Below, piece by piece: positions 21,692-33,690 of a DNA stretch of 64,000 nucleotides (within the stretch, counting starts at the first letter, position 1; each line of letters begins with the position of its first letter). Made by a program: the position numbers and the translations under genes. The notes under the pieces were generated by a model that was not told where the DNA came from, did not search any database, and saw nothing but the letters and a program-made list of their open reading frames with translations. The stretch is from Bremia lactucae. Lineage: Eukaryota > Oomycota > Peronosporomycetes > Peronosporales > Peronosporaceae. The DNA is taken from positions 3,881,506 to 3,945,505 of the forward strand of contig NC_090611.1 of the NCBI RefSeq assembly GCF_004359215.1, given 5' to 3'.

Positions 21692-21755
21692 CTTTATAGG
21701 AATCGAGTAAAGCCTTTAACCTTTTTTCACGAGGTTTTGAAGATTCCGACTCTTG

Positions 21756-22256
21756 TTAAATTTTGACACGATAGACTTCTTCGTATTGTGATGTTTTCAA
21801 TTTCCTTGAAAAGTCGGCAAAGGAAATAATGTCCGGTTCAAAAACCTCATCCTGTGGTATGTCACCACTTTTGAACGAAACTTGATGAGTACGCAAATTT
21901 ATGATTGGATCGTGCGCAGTAAACCAAGGCTTACCCAGAATTACATCACGGGAACTGCTCATTGGCCACTCAATAACCGGAACGTCAAAGAATTATTTAC
22001 CATCAAAGGAGATACTTGCGACTCCTTTCTCCACCTTCTTTTTGGTGGTATTAGTGCCGTCGAGACGAGTGGCTTGAAATGCCACTTCAGACATGACGCG
22101 TTGCAGCAACCCCGACTTCACATTGCAGGTGGCGCCAGAATCGAGCATTATAAAGACAGCACGATCTTCAAGATGACCCTTTTTGACGATCACATATTTT
22201 CCCATGAAGGAAGCAAAGTCAGCTTCACTTAGTGTGCTGATAGCTTCATTTGACAC
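21756..22256 (-). pseudogene. Gypsy aspartic protease (broken)
   Basis: Contains FIMLDSGATCNVKSGLL with the DSG active site (about 22140) and, in another frame, RDVILGKPWFTAHDPIINLRT, the usual block between protease and RT. Confidence 0.8.
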
Positions 22257-23010
22257 AGTTGCGATGGTTTCTTCTTCGACTGACTCATTCTCGAAATAGT
22301 TGACGTTTGCACGATCGCGACGATATCCGTTAGCTCGATTATTTTGCTGGTTCCTGTGCTTGTAACACTACTGATTCGTGTGCCCCAGTTTTTTTTGCAG
22401 TACACACACTTTGGTTTATTTGGACGTCGGTTCTGGACGCAAGAAGACCTATGAAATGGCCGAGCATTGTCGATTTCCATCGGCTCTGGCTCATTGTTTA
22501 ATTCTCTGGCCACATTTGGTGGACCAGGACGAGGGGTTGTAGCGGTGTGATGATGATAACTACCCGAACGTGCGCATTGAAAGTCAAGCACCACAGTAAT
22601 AGCCTCCGACAGTGTGACATATTCTTAAGTTCTTGTTTTAACCCTTGTTGAATATAGATGATTTGGTCTACTTCAGTCATGTGCTCAACTTGCGGAATAA
22701 TATATCGAAATTTCGCAATGTAGTCCGTTAAGCCTTTGCAATTGGCTTAACTCAGCCGATGCAGATCGTCTCGAAGACGTTGTTGCAGATCCGCAGGAAC
22801 GAATTCCTTTTCCACTGCTAGAAAAAACCATTGGCTGAGTGAATTTCTGATTGATGTAGCAAGAACCATTGTGCTGCTGGTCCTCGCAATGAGCTTTCTA
22901 TTACAGCAAGTAATTGAGGAGCCATTGCGTCCTAATTCCACTTCGTACCGCGCGCAATAAAAAATTGCTATAATTGCAAGTAATAAAGTCAAATCGACTC
23001 TTCGCTTCTT
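22229..23010 (-). pseudogene. Gypsy gag with zinc-knuckle start (broken)
   Basis: Minus-strand pieces include MTEVDQIIYIQQGLKQELK, PEPMEIDNARPFH and PKCVYCKKNWG, the start of a CCHC knuckle. Many frame changes are present. The region upstream to 23680 shows only short Gln-rich coding scraps. Confidence 0.65.
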
Positions 23011-23819
23011 CCGCTTTACGTCGGTATCCTGTCCACCTTAAGCCCACCTTCCTTTTGGGAATTTGCCAAATTTTTGATTAACTCTTGTTGTTGCTGTAGC
23101 ATATGCATCATTTGCTGCATTAGCTTGGAGTTTGAGGGCTCGCCCAGGATGAGAGAAGGATGTGTTTGGAACTTTTAAAATACTTAGTTGTTTAACTTAT
23201 TTAAGTCTCTTAAGCTAAACTGAAGATCCTTCAAAATGGTGCGCTCGGCTTCTTTTAAAAGTGCGTCTACTTCGTGTAGCAGAGCTGATAAGGTGACCCT
23301 TGCTTAGGCAGGCAGGCTTTTTCCTTGGTGAGTTGTTTTGCTAAGATCTTTGCAATGCGTTCGGTCTTTTGTAAAAACGCAAGTCGATCGTTTGCAGTCT
23401 TGCAGACTTCCCACCGTACTCAAAGTGGAAAGCCTTACTGCAGTCGAATGGAATCTGAGTATTTGCCTTTCACTTCTTGCTCATAGAACTTAACGATTTA
23501 CTTTAGCCTTTAGGCGTAATGCGTTAAAGATGTAACCTTATCCCAGTTGGTATTTCACTGAGTTGAGTCGGACCCAACCTTACACAGACTAAGCGACTAT
23601 ATCTGCCTGACAGACGCTTAGATTTTACAGTGGAAACTGAAAGCCACACACTCAAAACTGCTACGCAGCGCTTTCAAAAAGAATGGAGCAATTGACTGCG
23701 GGCGGAATTTCCCACGCTACAAGCAGTACGTTACTGGCTGCGAGCGGAATCTCTCACGCTACAAAGAGTGCCGGGCAATACAACGCAGTGCAGTCCAACG
23801 AAGTGCGAACGAAGAATAA

Positions 23820-23999
23820 GCGAGCAGACGGCAGAGACGGGAGCGGACGGCGAAGATGCAAGCGGACGGCAAAGACGCGAGCGGATGGCGAAGACGCAAG
23901 CGGACGGCGAAGACGCGAGCGGATGGCGAAGACGTAAGCGGATGGCGAAGACGCAAGCGGACGGCGAAGACGCAAGCGGATGGTGAAGACGCAAGCGGA
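23820..23999. repeat. 19-bp minisatellite, nine full units plus a half
   Basis: Units such as GCAAGCGGACGGCGAAGAC repeat head to tail at exactly 19 bases (23820, 23839, 23858, 23877, 23896, 23915, 23934, 23953, 23972, then 9 bases). Units differ at a few positions (GCAAG/GCGAG, GGACGG/GGATGG). It lies between the 5' LTR and gag of the minus-strand gypsy element. Because 19 is not a multiple of 3, all frames read through with the same cycling peptide. Confidence 0.9.
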
Positions 24000-24020
24000 A
24001 AACCAACAAGTGCTACTACT

Positions 24021-24268
24021 TGCCAGGAATGAGGGTAAATTACGACTGAATTTAAATTTAGTTCTACTACCGATGCTTTTGGTACTCTTTAAGGTCTCGC
24101 CTATCCTAAATTTAAGTCTTTCTAAGTATCATCTCTCCTAATTGCGCAAACCTTTTTACTGGTTTTTTTATAATGGCGAATATATAAAATTGAATTAAAG
24201 AAAATGAATGGTCCAAAAGATAATTCGAAATGAGTGGTCAAGGGCTCAGCGAGTTGACTGTCCTGACA
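24021..24268 (-). repeat. Gypsy 5' LTR
   Basis: On the minus strand it starts TGTCAGGACAGT and ends TTCCTGGCA. Flanked outside by ATTAT. Confidence 0.8.
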
Positions 24269-24273
24269 ATTAT

Positions 24274-25117
24274 ACATAGATTAAGAACACGGACTATTTA
24301 CAATGTGTTGCTTGCAATTCTGTCCCTTACATCTACATACGAGTATAAGTGCACGTTTACAAAATTGAACACAAACGTCTTAAACTACACAATATAACTA
24401 CTCTTGGTCGTTGGATGGACTAAAATTTTGCCATGTTACGATAAATCCAGACTTTTTTGCCGTTCTATCTACGAGCACGATGCGGTAGAAATTATTGCGC
24501 GCAACCCCCAAATGACTTCTTTCGCAAGCCACCTTAAAGATGCAATGGCGTTCCTTTAATATCATTGCGAACGGAATTTGTCTCTCGATGAGTCTTGTAT
24601 CTAGATAATCCCTTCTAGTGGACTTAAATGTGATGGCTTCACTCAAAAAACAGAAGTCGCTTGAGCAGAAGGATAAAGAATGCAGCTTTTTAAGATTCTT
24701 CAGCCGTTGCTTAAATTCTCATCACGGAGCTAACTGCTTCGTCAGGAAAGTGAAGTAAAACAAAAAAAAACAGCCGTATGAATATCCTCACAGTAACAGC
24801 TTAGAAATGGCATAGCCTACTTAACTAAACAGCAATGAGATGGTCTGACGTTATGAAAAGTCGCAATTTATCTATCAAGTATCTGAATTCGTAGTGGCAG
24901 GTCGTAGAAACGCTACAACAATCTCTCTGCCACGGCCTATAGTCCGGGCAGGGTGTGCTCAATTGTTTTCATCTGGCGTTCAGTACTATACGTTTCCACA
25001 TCGCTATAGTGCCTGGCTTGTAAGCTATCCCAACATTCTGACGTATTCATTTCGGCCTTGGCAACTCGAATTACTCGCTTGATCCGTCATTTGACTTAAT
25101 ATTTAGCGGCGGTTAAT
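24274..25117. other. Intergenic; weak minus-strand ORF only
   Basis: A minus-strand frame of about 105 codons without ATG (about 24401-24715, containing RDYLDTRLIERQIPFAMILKE) is the only open stretch. It could be a decayed exon, but nothing was recognised. Confidence 0.35.
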
Positions 25118-26512
25118 ATGTCAGCACAGGACTCGCTATATGGCAACTATACTCTCCATTTGCGAGTGCATTCGGCCAAGAACTTGCGCGCGGTCACTCG
25201 AGGTTTTTACTGCAAATTGTACCTAGGAGATTCGCCCGTCGTCGAGGGTCTTGGACAGCGAAAATATTTAATCAAAATCGACAAGGATCAAGGTAGCAGT
25301 TACCAAACACTCCATACTAAATTGCAATTGACTACCAAGAAAGACTGTCCGGAGTGGAACGAAAAGTTTCAGCTAAATGTTAGGAACCCGCAACGAGAGG
25401 TGCTTACAATCCGTATCAAGAATCACACTTTGATATACAGTCCAACCATTGGGGCGTGTGTCGTCCTTTTGCGACACCTTCAACTTGGGCAAACCCTTGA
25501 CAAGTCTTTTCCGCTGTATAAAAAAGATAAACTTAGTGGCGAGATTCGACTGCAATTTTGTCTTCAGGAACGCGTTCGATCGGCAATTACAAGACGTCGA
25601 CATTCGCAATCAAGTGAGGAACTGATTCGAAGATTAATGCAAAAACATCAAGCGTTGGAGGACGAACATCAACGAAAGTCGGCTTTGGAAAAGGGTTGCA
25701 AGAACGACGGAAACGCTGTAGGGTCTACAATTTACAATCAAGAGTGTGACATGGACTTCCTACCAAATTCCAAGCATTGTGGAGTGAGTAAAGAGGTTCG
25801 TGATATTACGCAGCAGGCGACGAGTTCAAGGGTACATACCAATATCGTGGATAACAAAAAGCGTGAGACGACTTTATGTTTTCGGAATGGAACTTCTTGT
25901 TTTTCAAATCCTACGAAAAATCAAAATATTGGTACGAAGTTTCTATCAATAAAAAAGCGAGAACAGGTTGTGCGCATTCCTCCGATGACGTCGGATTTCT
26001 ACGAATCTAGACCATCTATGCGCGAACATCGAGACGAACGTCCATACGGCAAAAAATGGAATGAGAAAAGATGGAGTTGTGATGGTAAGCTTTCTAGTTC
26101 TAGCTCGAGGAATCGTCAAGAAAAAAACTGTGAAATTTGGTCAGAAAATACATCCGCGTTATCTGGAAGCAGAGTCAAAAGTCAACTTTTAAGCCAACAG
26201 GGGAACGAGTTTTTCAGCAGGTCAGCGCACTTCGAGGACTCATTTTTGTCATCGTCTCAGGATGAGCACCACATTGGCTTTGGTCATCGAGGCGAATCGG
26301 CCCAGATGCAAAGGAGACGTGAATGCGCACAAAGGGTTGGCAATGCTCGAGAGAACCACGAAAACAGCTATTCGTCATCTATATCATCATCAGAATCATC
26401 CATGTCGTCGTCTCAAGAGAACAGCTTTTTAGCTTCTATTCAGAGGACAATGAGACAAGCTCAAGGTTGTGCTATGCATGCTAGAAGGACAGATTTACGC
26501 GCTTCCATCTAA
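25118..26512 (+). CDS. C2-domain protein with Ser-rich tail (464 aa)
   Basis: ATG at 25118 starts an uninterrupted 464-codon frame. Residues 10-152 have the strand pattern of a C2 domain: YTLHLRVHSAKNL, FYCKLYLGDS, PEWNEKFQLNV, VLTIRIKNHT, IGACVVLLRHL and GEIRLQFCLQE. C2 domains bind phospholipids or proteins, often with Ca2+. Only some of the acidic loop residues of Ca2+-binding C2 domains are visible (the first loop has AVTRG where Asp would be expected), so binding may be Ca2+-independent. A short helical segment follows (EELIRRLMQKHQALEDEHQ), then about 280 residues of low-complexity, Ser/Arg/Gln-rich, probably disordered sequence. Its role is unknown; membrane-associated adaptor is an inference. 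Confidence 0.8.
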   Translation: MSAQDSLYGNYTLHLRVHSAKNLRAVTRGFYCKLYLGDSPVVEGLGQRKYLIKIDKDQGSSYQTLHTKLQLTTKKDCPEWNEKFQLNVRNPQREVLTIRIKNHTLIYSPTIGACVVLLRHLQLGQTLDKSFPLYKKDKLSGEIRLQFCLQERVRSAITRRRHSQSSEELIRRLMQKHQALEDEHQRKSALEKGCKNDGNAVGSTIYNQECDMDFLPNSKHCGVSKEVRDITQQATSSRVHTNIVDNKKRETTLCFRNGTSCFSNPTKNQNIGTKFLSIKKREQVVRIPPMTSDFYESRPSMREHRDERPYGKKWNEKRWSCDGKLSSSSSRNRQEKNCEIWSENTSALSGSRVKSQLLSQQGNEFFSRSAHFEDSFLSSSQDEHHIGFGHRGESAQMQRRRECAQRVGNARENHENSYSSSISSSESSMSSSQENSFLASIQRTMRQAQGCAMHARRTDLRASI

Positions 26513-29245
26513 TCTTCCTTACGATATACCACATACACTCAGATGGATAGGATCGATTATTAATCTTATGTAGGTAGGAGTATTAGTGACCATTTCCTGA
26601 AAATATTGCTAAATTTGCTTCAAGCTCCTTGTGTGTGAAAAACCCATGTTAATTGGCAATTTACGCGTTATTTCAATCACCATTGCGCTTAATACTAATT
26701 TGGCATTTCATAAAAAAAAATATTTTTGCTATTTTGCGGAAATTGGCTGCTTAAGTTTGGGAAATACAAGTTTGTAATTATGAGTAGATACAAATATCCC
26801 CCGCATGTATTGTAGTGGTTGGTAGCATGCAAGTAGTACATGTGGTGTCAAGGGCTGTTAAGACTGTCAAATTAGAAAATAGCAAAGGACACTTTAAAAT
26901 AGAGAAATCATATCGCTTTTATTTGAGCAGACATATTTCAAACAATAGAGGTTCACAGATTGATATCCAGATGGCAGAGTAAAACACTTGGGCATCAACA
27001 CATTAATATATCCATTTCAAGAAAATGATTTGGTAACTTTTAAGCTTGATATTATTTAGCAATTTTTGAAATTTGTCGACAAATATAAACCTGCGAAGAC
27101 AGACATCATTAGGGAGTGATCAAATTTTGGACAAACTGCTACCAATGTGACGTTACGAGTCAAAATATTTCGATAAATTTGTGTTACACAGAAATATGCT
27201 CAGACCTTAGTTTCAGAAATTAGTCATATACATTCCAAGAGATCTTTAATTGTCGTTTTGTCAAGACGTAAAACCAAAGCGGTTTGTATCAAAATTTTGG
27301 TAAATACACATAAATCAGGGCTCAAGGACTTCTGCAATGTCATTGTGAGGCAATAACTGCTACCTACCGACTACAGAATCTATATTAAACGTTCAAATCC
27401 CCATAAATATCTCGTTGTCACATAGTGATACATGCTGACCGGACTTCCTGTGACATGGATACGTTCGAATCCAAGGCCGCCGGGGAGCGATAAAATCTGT
27501 GATTTCCAATACTTTTGCTGCTCGCTACGGCGATTTCTCAAACGACCTTAATTTCAATAATCCCAACATTCATTTAAAAAATGTGTTGCAAAAATATTAA
27601 TATATTCTTGCAAGACATTTTCTTCTACTTGATTGTACCTTCGATTAAAGACGTGGGTAGACTCCAGCTAAATTAAGCTTTTTCGTAGCCATTCGTTTGC
27701 GCTTCTAAGTCGACAAGTTTGCTGTCATTAGTCAAAGTTTATCTAACGCTAGCTTACACGATTATGGTCAGGCATCACTGTAAATCCTAAGTACTTAACC
27801 TCTGCACTTGAGCATTTGTAGATCATTACGGTTATATATAAAACACGCGTTGCTTTGCAAGTGTTGAGGCTAAGAAAGCAAAAGCGTTTCTGCAGCATTT
27901 CGCCACCAAAATAAGAATTCTTTCTTCGGCAATGATTGCAATATTGATTAAGAATCGACTGCAATCTTTGCAATAGTAAGAATCTTGAGCCGGTTTGAGC
28001 AATAAGCATATGGTGACGACTTCTTCTGTAATGAAAAAGTACTAATCTCAGCATAAGAGCTTCGCAAGTTGGTTGAAATGCAACGATATTTCTTAAGCAA
28101 GCCAGTTCAGCTCAAATCTTAAAGTAAATACATGCTAGAGTTGACAAAAACTTGTTCGCTTTCTTACAATATTTTTCTTAAGACATCTGTATTTATGCTA
28201 AGTAGTTTATCTACCATCGTCTAACCTGTTAGTGAATGACACGTGTTTTTTTCTTAGCCACAAAAAGAATCACAGCCTGGTGTCGAACACACCAATCCAG
28301 TGGGCCATAAATTATTTTCATCTTTATTCCGCAACAACGCCTTAATTTGTCGTCTTAGCTTCCTGCAAAAGATGAAGTATGTATAATACGAGTATTTCAT
28401 TGAGGCGAAGTGCTTATTCCATGTATGTGCAGTCAATTAAGCGAAAGTTCCGGCTTAAAATTTCGACCAACGATTAAATTGTATCGGATTCGAGCCCATT
28501 AATCAAATTGAACAGGTATAAGAAGTCGCTTTATGGTTTTACCGATCAGCTGAAAATGTAAATATTGAGAGAGAGTGTAATTTTTAATTATTTGAGACTT
28601 CTAGGTTATCCACAAAACGATCCAAGTACGTGAACATAGTCAGACCCAAGAGCAGAAAAAACGACTTTGAGTTATTACCTGCTATTTAAAACATATATTG
28701 GTGACTTGGGAAAAGCACGAGAAAACAGCGAAGCCGTGTGTTGTTGCGTAGTTGTGGTAGTGATGCAATAAGATGCTTAGAATGCCCGTGAAAGTGCCAA
28801 GTGGGCCCGCATTAAAACAGTCGCGGAAAATAAATGATTTCTTATAATCTACAACTTCCGAGCTTTTTTTTTTTTCACGTTCCCTATAATCTTATCGCAA
28901 TGTCAGCCCCACATAGTGCGAAATTATCATCCTCGGTGTATTCTTTCTGCTGAACTTGCATCGAGGACGTAACAATCAGACGTTACGTCAGGATTAAAAA
29001 TATGCGACCTCTCCATTGTGCCTGTCCAAAATACACCAAGAAAAAGTCTCTCGCAGCAGCTACGAGGATCTTAAGTATACAACACTCGTCGTGTTCGCCT
29101 TGTCTTCGTACTTTATCGAATCAGGTTGTAAACTAAGAAACCCGTGACACAAAAACGTACCGTAGTAATAAAAGACCTCACTTGCAGACTCGCCTCATAA
29201 AAAATTCAACGTGTCCAGCGTGATAGTATCAAATTAAATCCAATC
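26513..29245. other. 2.7-kb AT-rich gene-poor region
   Basis: Only short open frames occur, such as a minus-strand one at 27749-28054 with no ATG context or recognisable motif. No RNA gene or element end was seen. Confidence 0.5.
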
Positions 29246-31042
29246 ATGATGACGCTGTCTGACCGACCTCGTCGAAAAGCAAAACGAACGGACGTGGATT
29301 ACGCCGTTCTATCCTCGGGTCAACAGATCCCCGAGTATTCAGACGAGAACGACGACTCGAACGACGAAAGTTACGGCTCAAACTATCGAAAGAAGCGTCG
29401 CAAGCAAAAGACCGAGTGTTTCATTTGCCATCGACCACCCCGAACGTACAAACGGACTATGCTTCAATGTGACAGCTGTTCGCGACTGTAAGTTTTTTTT
29501 TTCATTTCTTCCATTTTTTTTCATTTCTAAAATGAAGGGATACGATTTTAATCCTTATAGCTACCATGCCGCGTGTGGCAAGCCATTTCAGTCCGCTTCG
29601 ATTTTAGGCAACACAAGCTGTTACGAATGTCTTCAAGAAGCCAAAGTAGACTCGTTAAGTGCTCTTCCTCGCGAACCTTTAAATTCCATTGCGGATTTTG
29701 TCAAAATTTTGAAAAAAGCCAAGAAAATTCTCATCATTGCTGGAGCAGGAATTAGTGTGTCATGTGGGATTCCTGATTTTCGTTCAAAGGATGGCATTTA
29801 TGCCATGGCACGGAAAATGGACGTCGTGTTGCCGGAACCCGAGTGTTTGTTTCAAATTGACTACTTTCGAGACGACCCGGCCCCGTTCTTCGAAGTCGTA
29901 CGCCATGCGTTTGCCACTTCACCGAAACCGTCATTGACTCATTGGTTTTTTAAACTTCTTCAAAACAAGAACAAATTGCTTCGTGTGTACACGCAAAACA
30001 TTGATGGACTTGAACAAGCTGCTGGCGTAACGCGGTGCATTCCTTGTCACGGTAGTTTTGCTTATTCAGCGTGCATGCGCTGCAAGAAGCGGATGTTAAC
30101 AAGTTCATTAATGCCAGTGATTCAAGCTGGCATTGTTCCATCTTGTTCCGAAGCACATTGTCGGGGTGTTTTCAAGCCTGAAATTACCTTTTTTGGTGAG
30201 ATGCTTCCGGACAAAGTTAGCACCATGATCACCAAGGATCGAGTACGAGCCGATTTGCTGCTTGTCATGGGCACATCGTTGAAAGTCGCACCGGTGATGG
30301 AAATTCCAAGTTACTTACCGTCACACATTCCGCAAGTGGTGATTAATAAAACGGCATTAACGAAAAAAAAATTGAAAGCAAAAGTACGTGTGACGAATGG
30401 CATGGTGAATTCAAGGAGTGGCTTTTTGAACGACAAGCTGGAAACACGGGATGAAGAGGACTTTGATATGTCACTCTTGGGAAACTGTGATGATATTCTT
30501 CGGTACGTATGTGCACAAGCGGGTTGGGAATTGGAGCCACCCGCGCATCAAGTGGAGATGACAGAGGCAGCAACTTTAGAGAATCAAGTCGTTTTGCATG
30601 AAAATACTTGTCGAAAGCGCGTTTATTGTTTTGGTACATGCCAATGCAAGAATAAATTAGCGACTAATATGGACAAGAAGGATGAAGGACAGGATGAGGA
30701 GCAAGAGAAAGAAGAGCTACACGACATTGCATGGTACGTTAAATAATCGAGGGTGTTTGATTCATTGTTTTGACGCAACGACTTGATGTAAATTGGCGTG
30801 AATAAGTAGCAATTACTGCAGACAACGAATTGATACGGAGGCCGAGCCAATCATTGGCTCCAAGACTGTGCACTATCATTGCAAGTACGTCTTGTGAGAC
30901 TTTGTTTTAAAGAATTTGATGAATTTAAAAAAGTACTTGTGCTTGCAGCGATTGCTTTGATTACGATTTGTGTGGCGAGTGCTATCTTATGAGAAAAGAC
31001 AAGCACAAGGGGGGCAGGCATCGATTCTCGCAGTGTTTATAG
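29246..31042 (+). CDS. PHD finger - Sir2 deacetylase - ZZ finger fusion protein (4 exons, 527 aa)
   Basis: Exons are 29246-29487, 29561-30733, 30810-30884 and 30949-31042; introns of 73, 76 and 64 bases have GT..AG ends and the spliced length is exactly 528 codons. Residues 58-104 form a C4HC3 PHD finger (C58, C61, C75, C78, H83, C86, C101, C104) split by intron 1. Residues about 120-440 are a class I sirtuin: GAG at 142-144, GIPDFRS 150-156, TQNIDGLE 225-232, catalytic H244, Zn cysteines C252, C255, C276, C281, FFGE 291-294 and GTSLKV. Residues 472-527 are a ZZ finger (C472, C475, C496, C499, C505, C508, H516, H521); its first Cys codon is created by splicing. Sirtuins remove acyl groups from lysines using NAD+. 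PHD and ZZ modules read histone tails, so a chromatin deacetylase is likely. Confidence 0.88.
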
Positions 31043-31524
31043 GGTTGAAGGCTTTGCCTGAAACTTTCAAGATAAATGCTCTACCAATTTCTTTAATCAA
31101 ATAAAAAAAGGCTGTAATTGTAGAATTTCCGGATTTTTGAATACAATTGGTATGAAAGTGTACCTAAAGTTACGCTTACTTTGTGAAGAGACAAACCTCC
31201 TCTAATTTACATGAATTCAAAAAGGAATTGAAATTAACGTTTTACAATTTAAAATTGCTTGGCTTGATTTAATATATCTTACATATTCAATTGGCTCATG
31301 AAGCCGCAGAAGTCGTCAATGACGTATGAGTTTTTGACTCCATAGTCTTCCTGCCTACTTGATCTCGTACAGAAACTTCTAATTCCAATACTATCTGGCT
31401 CCGTGTTTCGCATTTAACTTACGCCTGTCGTCGACGAGAACCTCCATACCTAGCGGTACACGCAGATAAATCTCTAAATGCTCATCCTTGCCTTGACGGA
31501 GGTGCAGGCACGCGCCGATTCCTT
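31043..31524. other. Intergenic, nothing recognised
   Basis: AT-rich 3' flank of the sirtuin gene up to the first A-type LTR. Confidence 0.5.
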
Positions 31525-32055
31525 TGTATTGGGCTAAAGTTGCTCTAATGTTACACAGTTTCCGTTAAGTACACTTAGTGTACTTAACAGGATGGTCAAT
31601 TACTTCAAAAAGGTAATTAGACCCAGCACTCGGGTGTGGTTCTCATTTGTGACCAACCCTTGTGTATGTGATGCACATGGGTGCATTCACATTAGGAGGG
31701 ATGACGGCTAGCGTCATCCGTTGCGCGAGATATCTAGTAAGATATGCTCGCAGTACATGTTAGTGTTGTCGACAGAGATGACACTTTTGGATTGGTTAGA
31801 AATAGGTTTTTAGATTTAATGCGATTAAATATATACTATTTTGAAAACTACTTCTTACTTGGTAAGTGCGTACGAAAGCTGGATCACCGCTCCCGTGATG
31901 ACACGAATATCAAAGAACTTAGTGCGTTAGGTAAGGTCGGTAAGGCGCCCACCACAACAACCTCACTGCACGCGAGAGTGGACGGTCAAACCGCTTCCTC
32001 TCTGTTCTAGGGTATCTAAGTAGAGCTAGGCCGCATTAAGACGTGCCCGCCTACA
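31525..32055 (+). repeat. A-type LTR, left
   Basis: Starts TGTATTGGGC (elsewhere TGTAACGGGC) and ends CCCGCCTACA. It contains a perfect 12-bp inverted repeat with a 1-nt centre at 31564-31588 and a GGATGACG/CGTCATCC hairpin at 31699-31719. A primer-binding-site-like TGGTAGCAC follows at 32058-32066. Confidence 0.85.
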
Positions 32056-32057
32056 CT

Positions 32058-32066
32058 TGGTAGCAC
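32058..32066 (+). promoter_or_regulatory. Putative tRNA primer-binding site of the A element
   Basis: TGGTAGCAC lies 2 bases after the LTR end, as expected for minus-strand priming by a tRNA ending GTGCTACCA. The same 9 bases lie 2 bases after the B-type LTR (39144-39152). Confidence 0.55.
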
Positions 32067-32099
32067 TTGTAATCTTTCCCGCGACCCGCATCTCTGAGC

Positions 32100-33210
32100 G
32101 GGTACGTGGATGAGCCTCAACATCGAATGAGCTCATTTCCAACATCGAAAAGGCTCATTTCCCACACCTTTCCGAACATCATCCGGAGGTGAAAGAACAC
32201 TTGGCGCCGGGAATTGTCGAACAAGCCCTGGCAAGGTTCTTGGGTAGTCCTCCTGAGCGACATGTTGCTCAGTTCGAGCAGTTTGAGGTAAACGTGCTCG
32301 GACAGCGGAGAGCCGCGTCCGAGGCACAAAGCCATGCTGCGGCGGAGTCTGTCACCCAGACTTAGGCTGAGCTGAGGCATGAGCAGGCTCGGGGCGAGGC
32401 TCTCAACAGGTTTGTTGAGATGCTTTCTGCCCGGACTCATCAGACGAGGCCCATTCGGAAGGACCTTCCCAAGTTCGATGGAGCTGCAGCGCACACAATT
32501 GTCGACTGGCTGTGAGCCGTGGAGCAATGCAAATTCGCGCTGCACATCGAGGACGACAGCCGGGTGGTGTCGTAAGCAATGTCGCATCTGCGATGTAAGG
32601 CCTCAAAGTGGGCTTTCTCAGCGCTTATGGCGGACGTTAAGGCGTTCCCTGCATGAACGATCTTTAAGACAAAAATTCGCGCCATGTACCAGTCGACGAA
32701 CAACGAAGTACTCCTTCAGGGGCGCTTCTTTGGAGCGCGACAGTGAAGCAATTTCTGCAGGGTTAGTTGCAAGAGATGCGCTCGCTGTCGGCGTCCATTA
32801 CCTTAGGTCCGATTCCGGAGCACGTTGAGGTGCCCACGTTTATGAACGGACTACGGCATGGCCCATCGCGACAAGCCCTTTTAAGAAAGGAGCCGTGGAC
32901 AATGAAAAAAATAATCCAAATTGACTTGGTTGAGGAGCAATCCTACAATAGTGCCTCGGCGACAGCTTGGTATAGGCCGTCAGCCGAGAGGTCAGATGCC
33001 ACTCCCATGGTGTTGGGCAATGCAGACGTTGTCTGTTACAAATGTGGCAAGCGCGGCCATATGATGGCTTGCTATGCCAGGGCACCTGCTAAGGCAAAGA
33101 TGCCCAGCAAGAGAACTCCCATCCAAAAGGGCGATGGCAAGAACCAGCGTGCAAGACGCATTAGTTCTGCATCGACCACTGAGGGGTCGGGAAATGCAGG
33201 AGCGCAGTAG
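32100..33210 (+). pseudogene. Chromovirus gag (broken)
   Basis: Multiple frames carry gag pieces. The C-terminal part (32767-33210) reads PEHVEVPTFMNGLRHGP, then a zinc knuckle CYKCGKRGHMMACYA (about 33034-33078). The spacing between His and the last Cys is three residues instead of four, so the knuckle appears damaged. A basic tail follows. Confidence 0.7.
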
Positions 33211-33289
33211 GAACGGGATGCCCTACTGACGCGGACTCTGAAGCTACCCCTAAGCTCAGATTTTTCGAACAAATGGGTAGTATAGTTCC

Positions 33290-33690
33290 TGAGGTACCAA
33301 AATTTCTGACCTTGACCCTGCTGGTCTATAACGCTCACGTGCGAGGCTGTGACCAGGTGATGATCCTCCCAGTGGATTCGGGTGCATCTTAAAATTTTGT
33401 ACGACTCGCGGCTCTAAGAATGAAACCGGCGATGTTTGAATCGATTTGCCAGGATGGCAAGCGAGAAGGCGACCGTTCGTTTAGCGAACTGCGCGCTCGC
33501 TAAGTCTGAAGATTTTCAGTTAGAACTCGCCTTTAACTTTAGTGACTTCTCTTGTAACGAGAAGTTCACAGTGCTAGGTATGGAGAGTCCGTATGACCTC
33601 ATCCTAGGCATGCCATGGTTGGCAGAGCACCAACCATGGATAGACTGGCGTACATGCAAAGTTACGAACTCTACGGAGGACACCTGAAAG
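33290..33690 (+). pseudogene. Chromovirus protease (broken)
   Basis: Reads PVDSGAS followed directly by a stop (about 33372-33392), then in another frame FTVLGMESPYDLILGMPWLAEHQPWIDW, the end of the retropepsin region. Confidence 0.75.

Larger units (their letters stand above)
18760..24268 (-). mobile_element. Degenerate Ty3/gypsy retrotransposon with 5-bp target duplication
   Basis: LTRs at 18760 and 24021-24268 flank minus-strand gag, protease, RT, RNase H and integrase remnants in gypsy order. The termini are TGTCAGGA..TCCTGACA and the element is bracketed by ATTAT on both sides (18755-18759 and 24269-24273). All ORFs are interrupted. The left LTR has lost its inner end. Confidence 0.88.

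Noticed and set aside
23820..23999. Regular short repeats as a possible CRISPR array
   Set aside because: Units are contiguous with no unique spacers, and the genome is eukaryotic.
23731..24009. Three overlapping minus-strand ORFs with repeated Arg/Pro/Ser peptides
   Set aside because: They are the same 19-bp minisatellite read in different frames; no start or conserved domain.
24401..24715. Minus-strand open frame with ERQIPFAMILKE
   Set aside because: No ATG and no recognisable domain; kept only as a remark in the intergenic entry.
27749..28054. Minus-strand 101-codon frame
   Set aside because: Composition not protein-like throughout and no recognisable motif in an AT-rich gene desert.
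29488..29560. Second gene starting inside intron 1 of the sirtuin (frame begins at 29469)
   Set aside because: GTAAGT..TATAG splicing restores the PHD cysteines across the junction, so the separate start is not needed.
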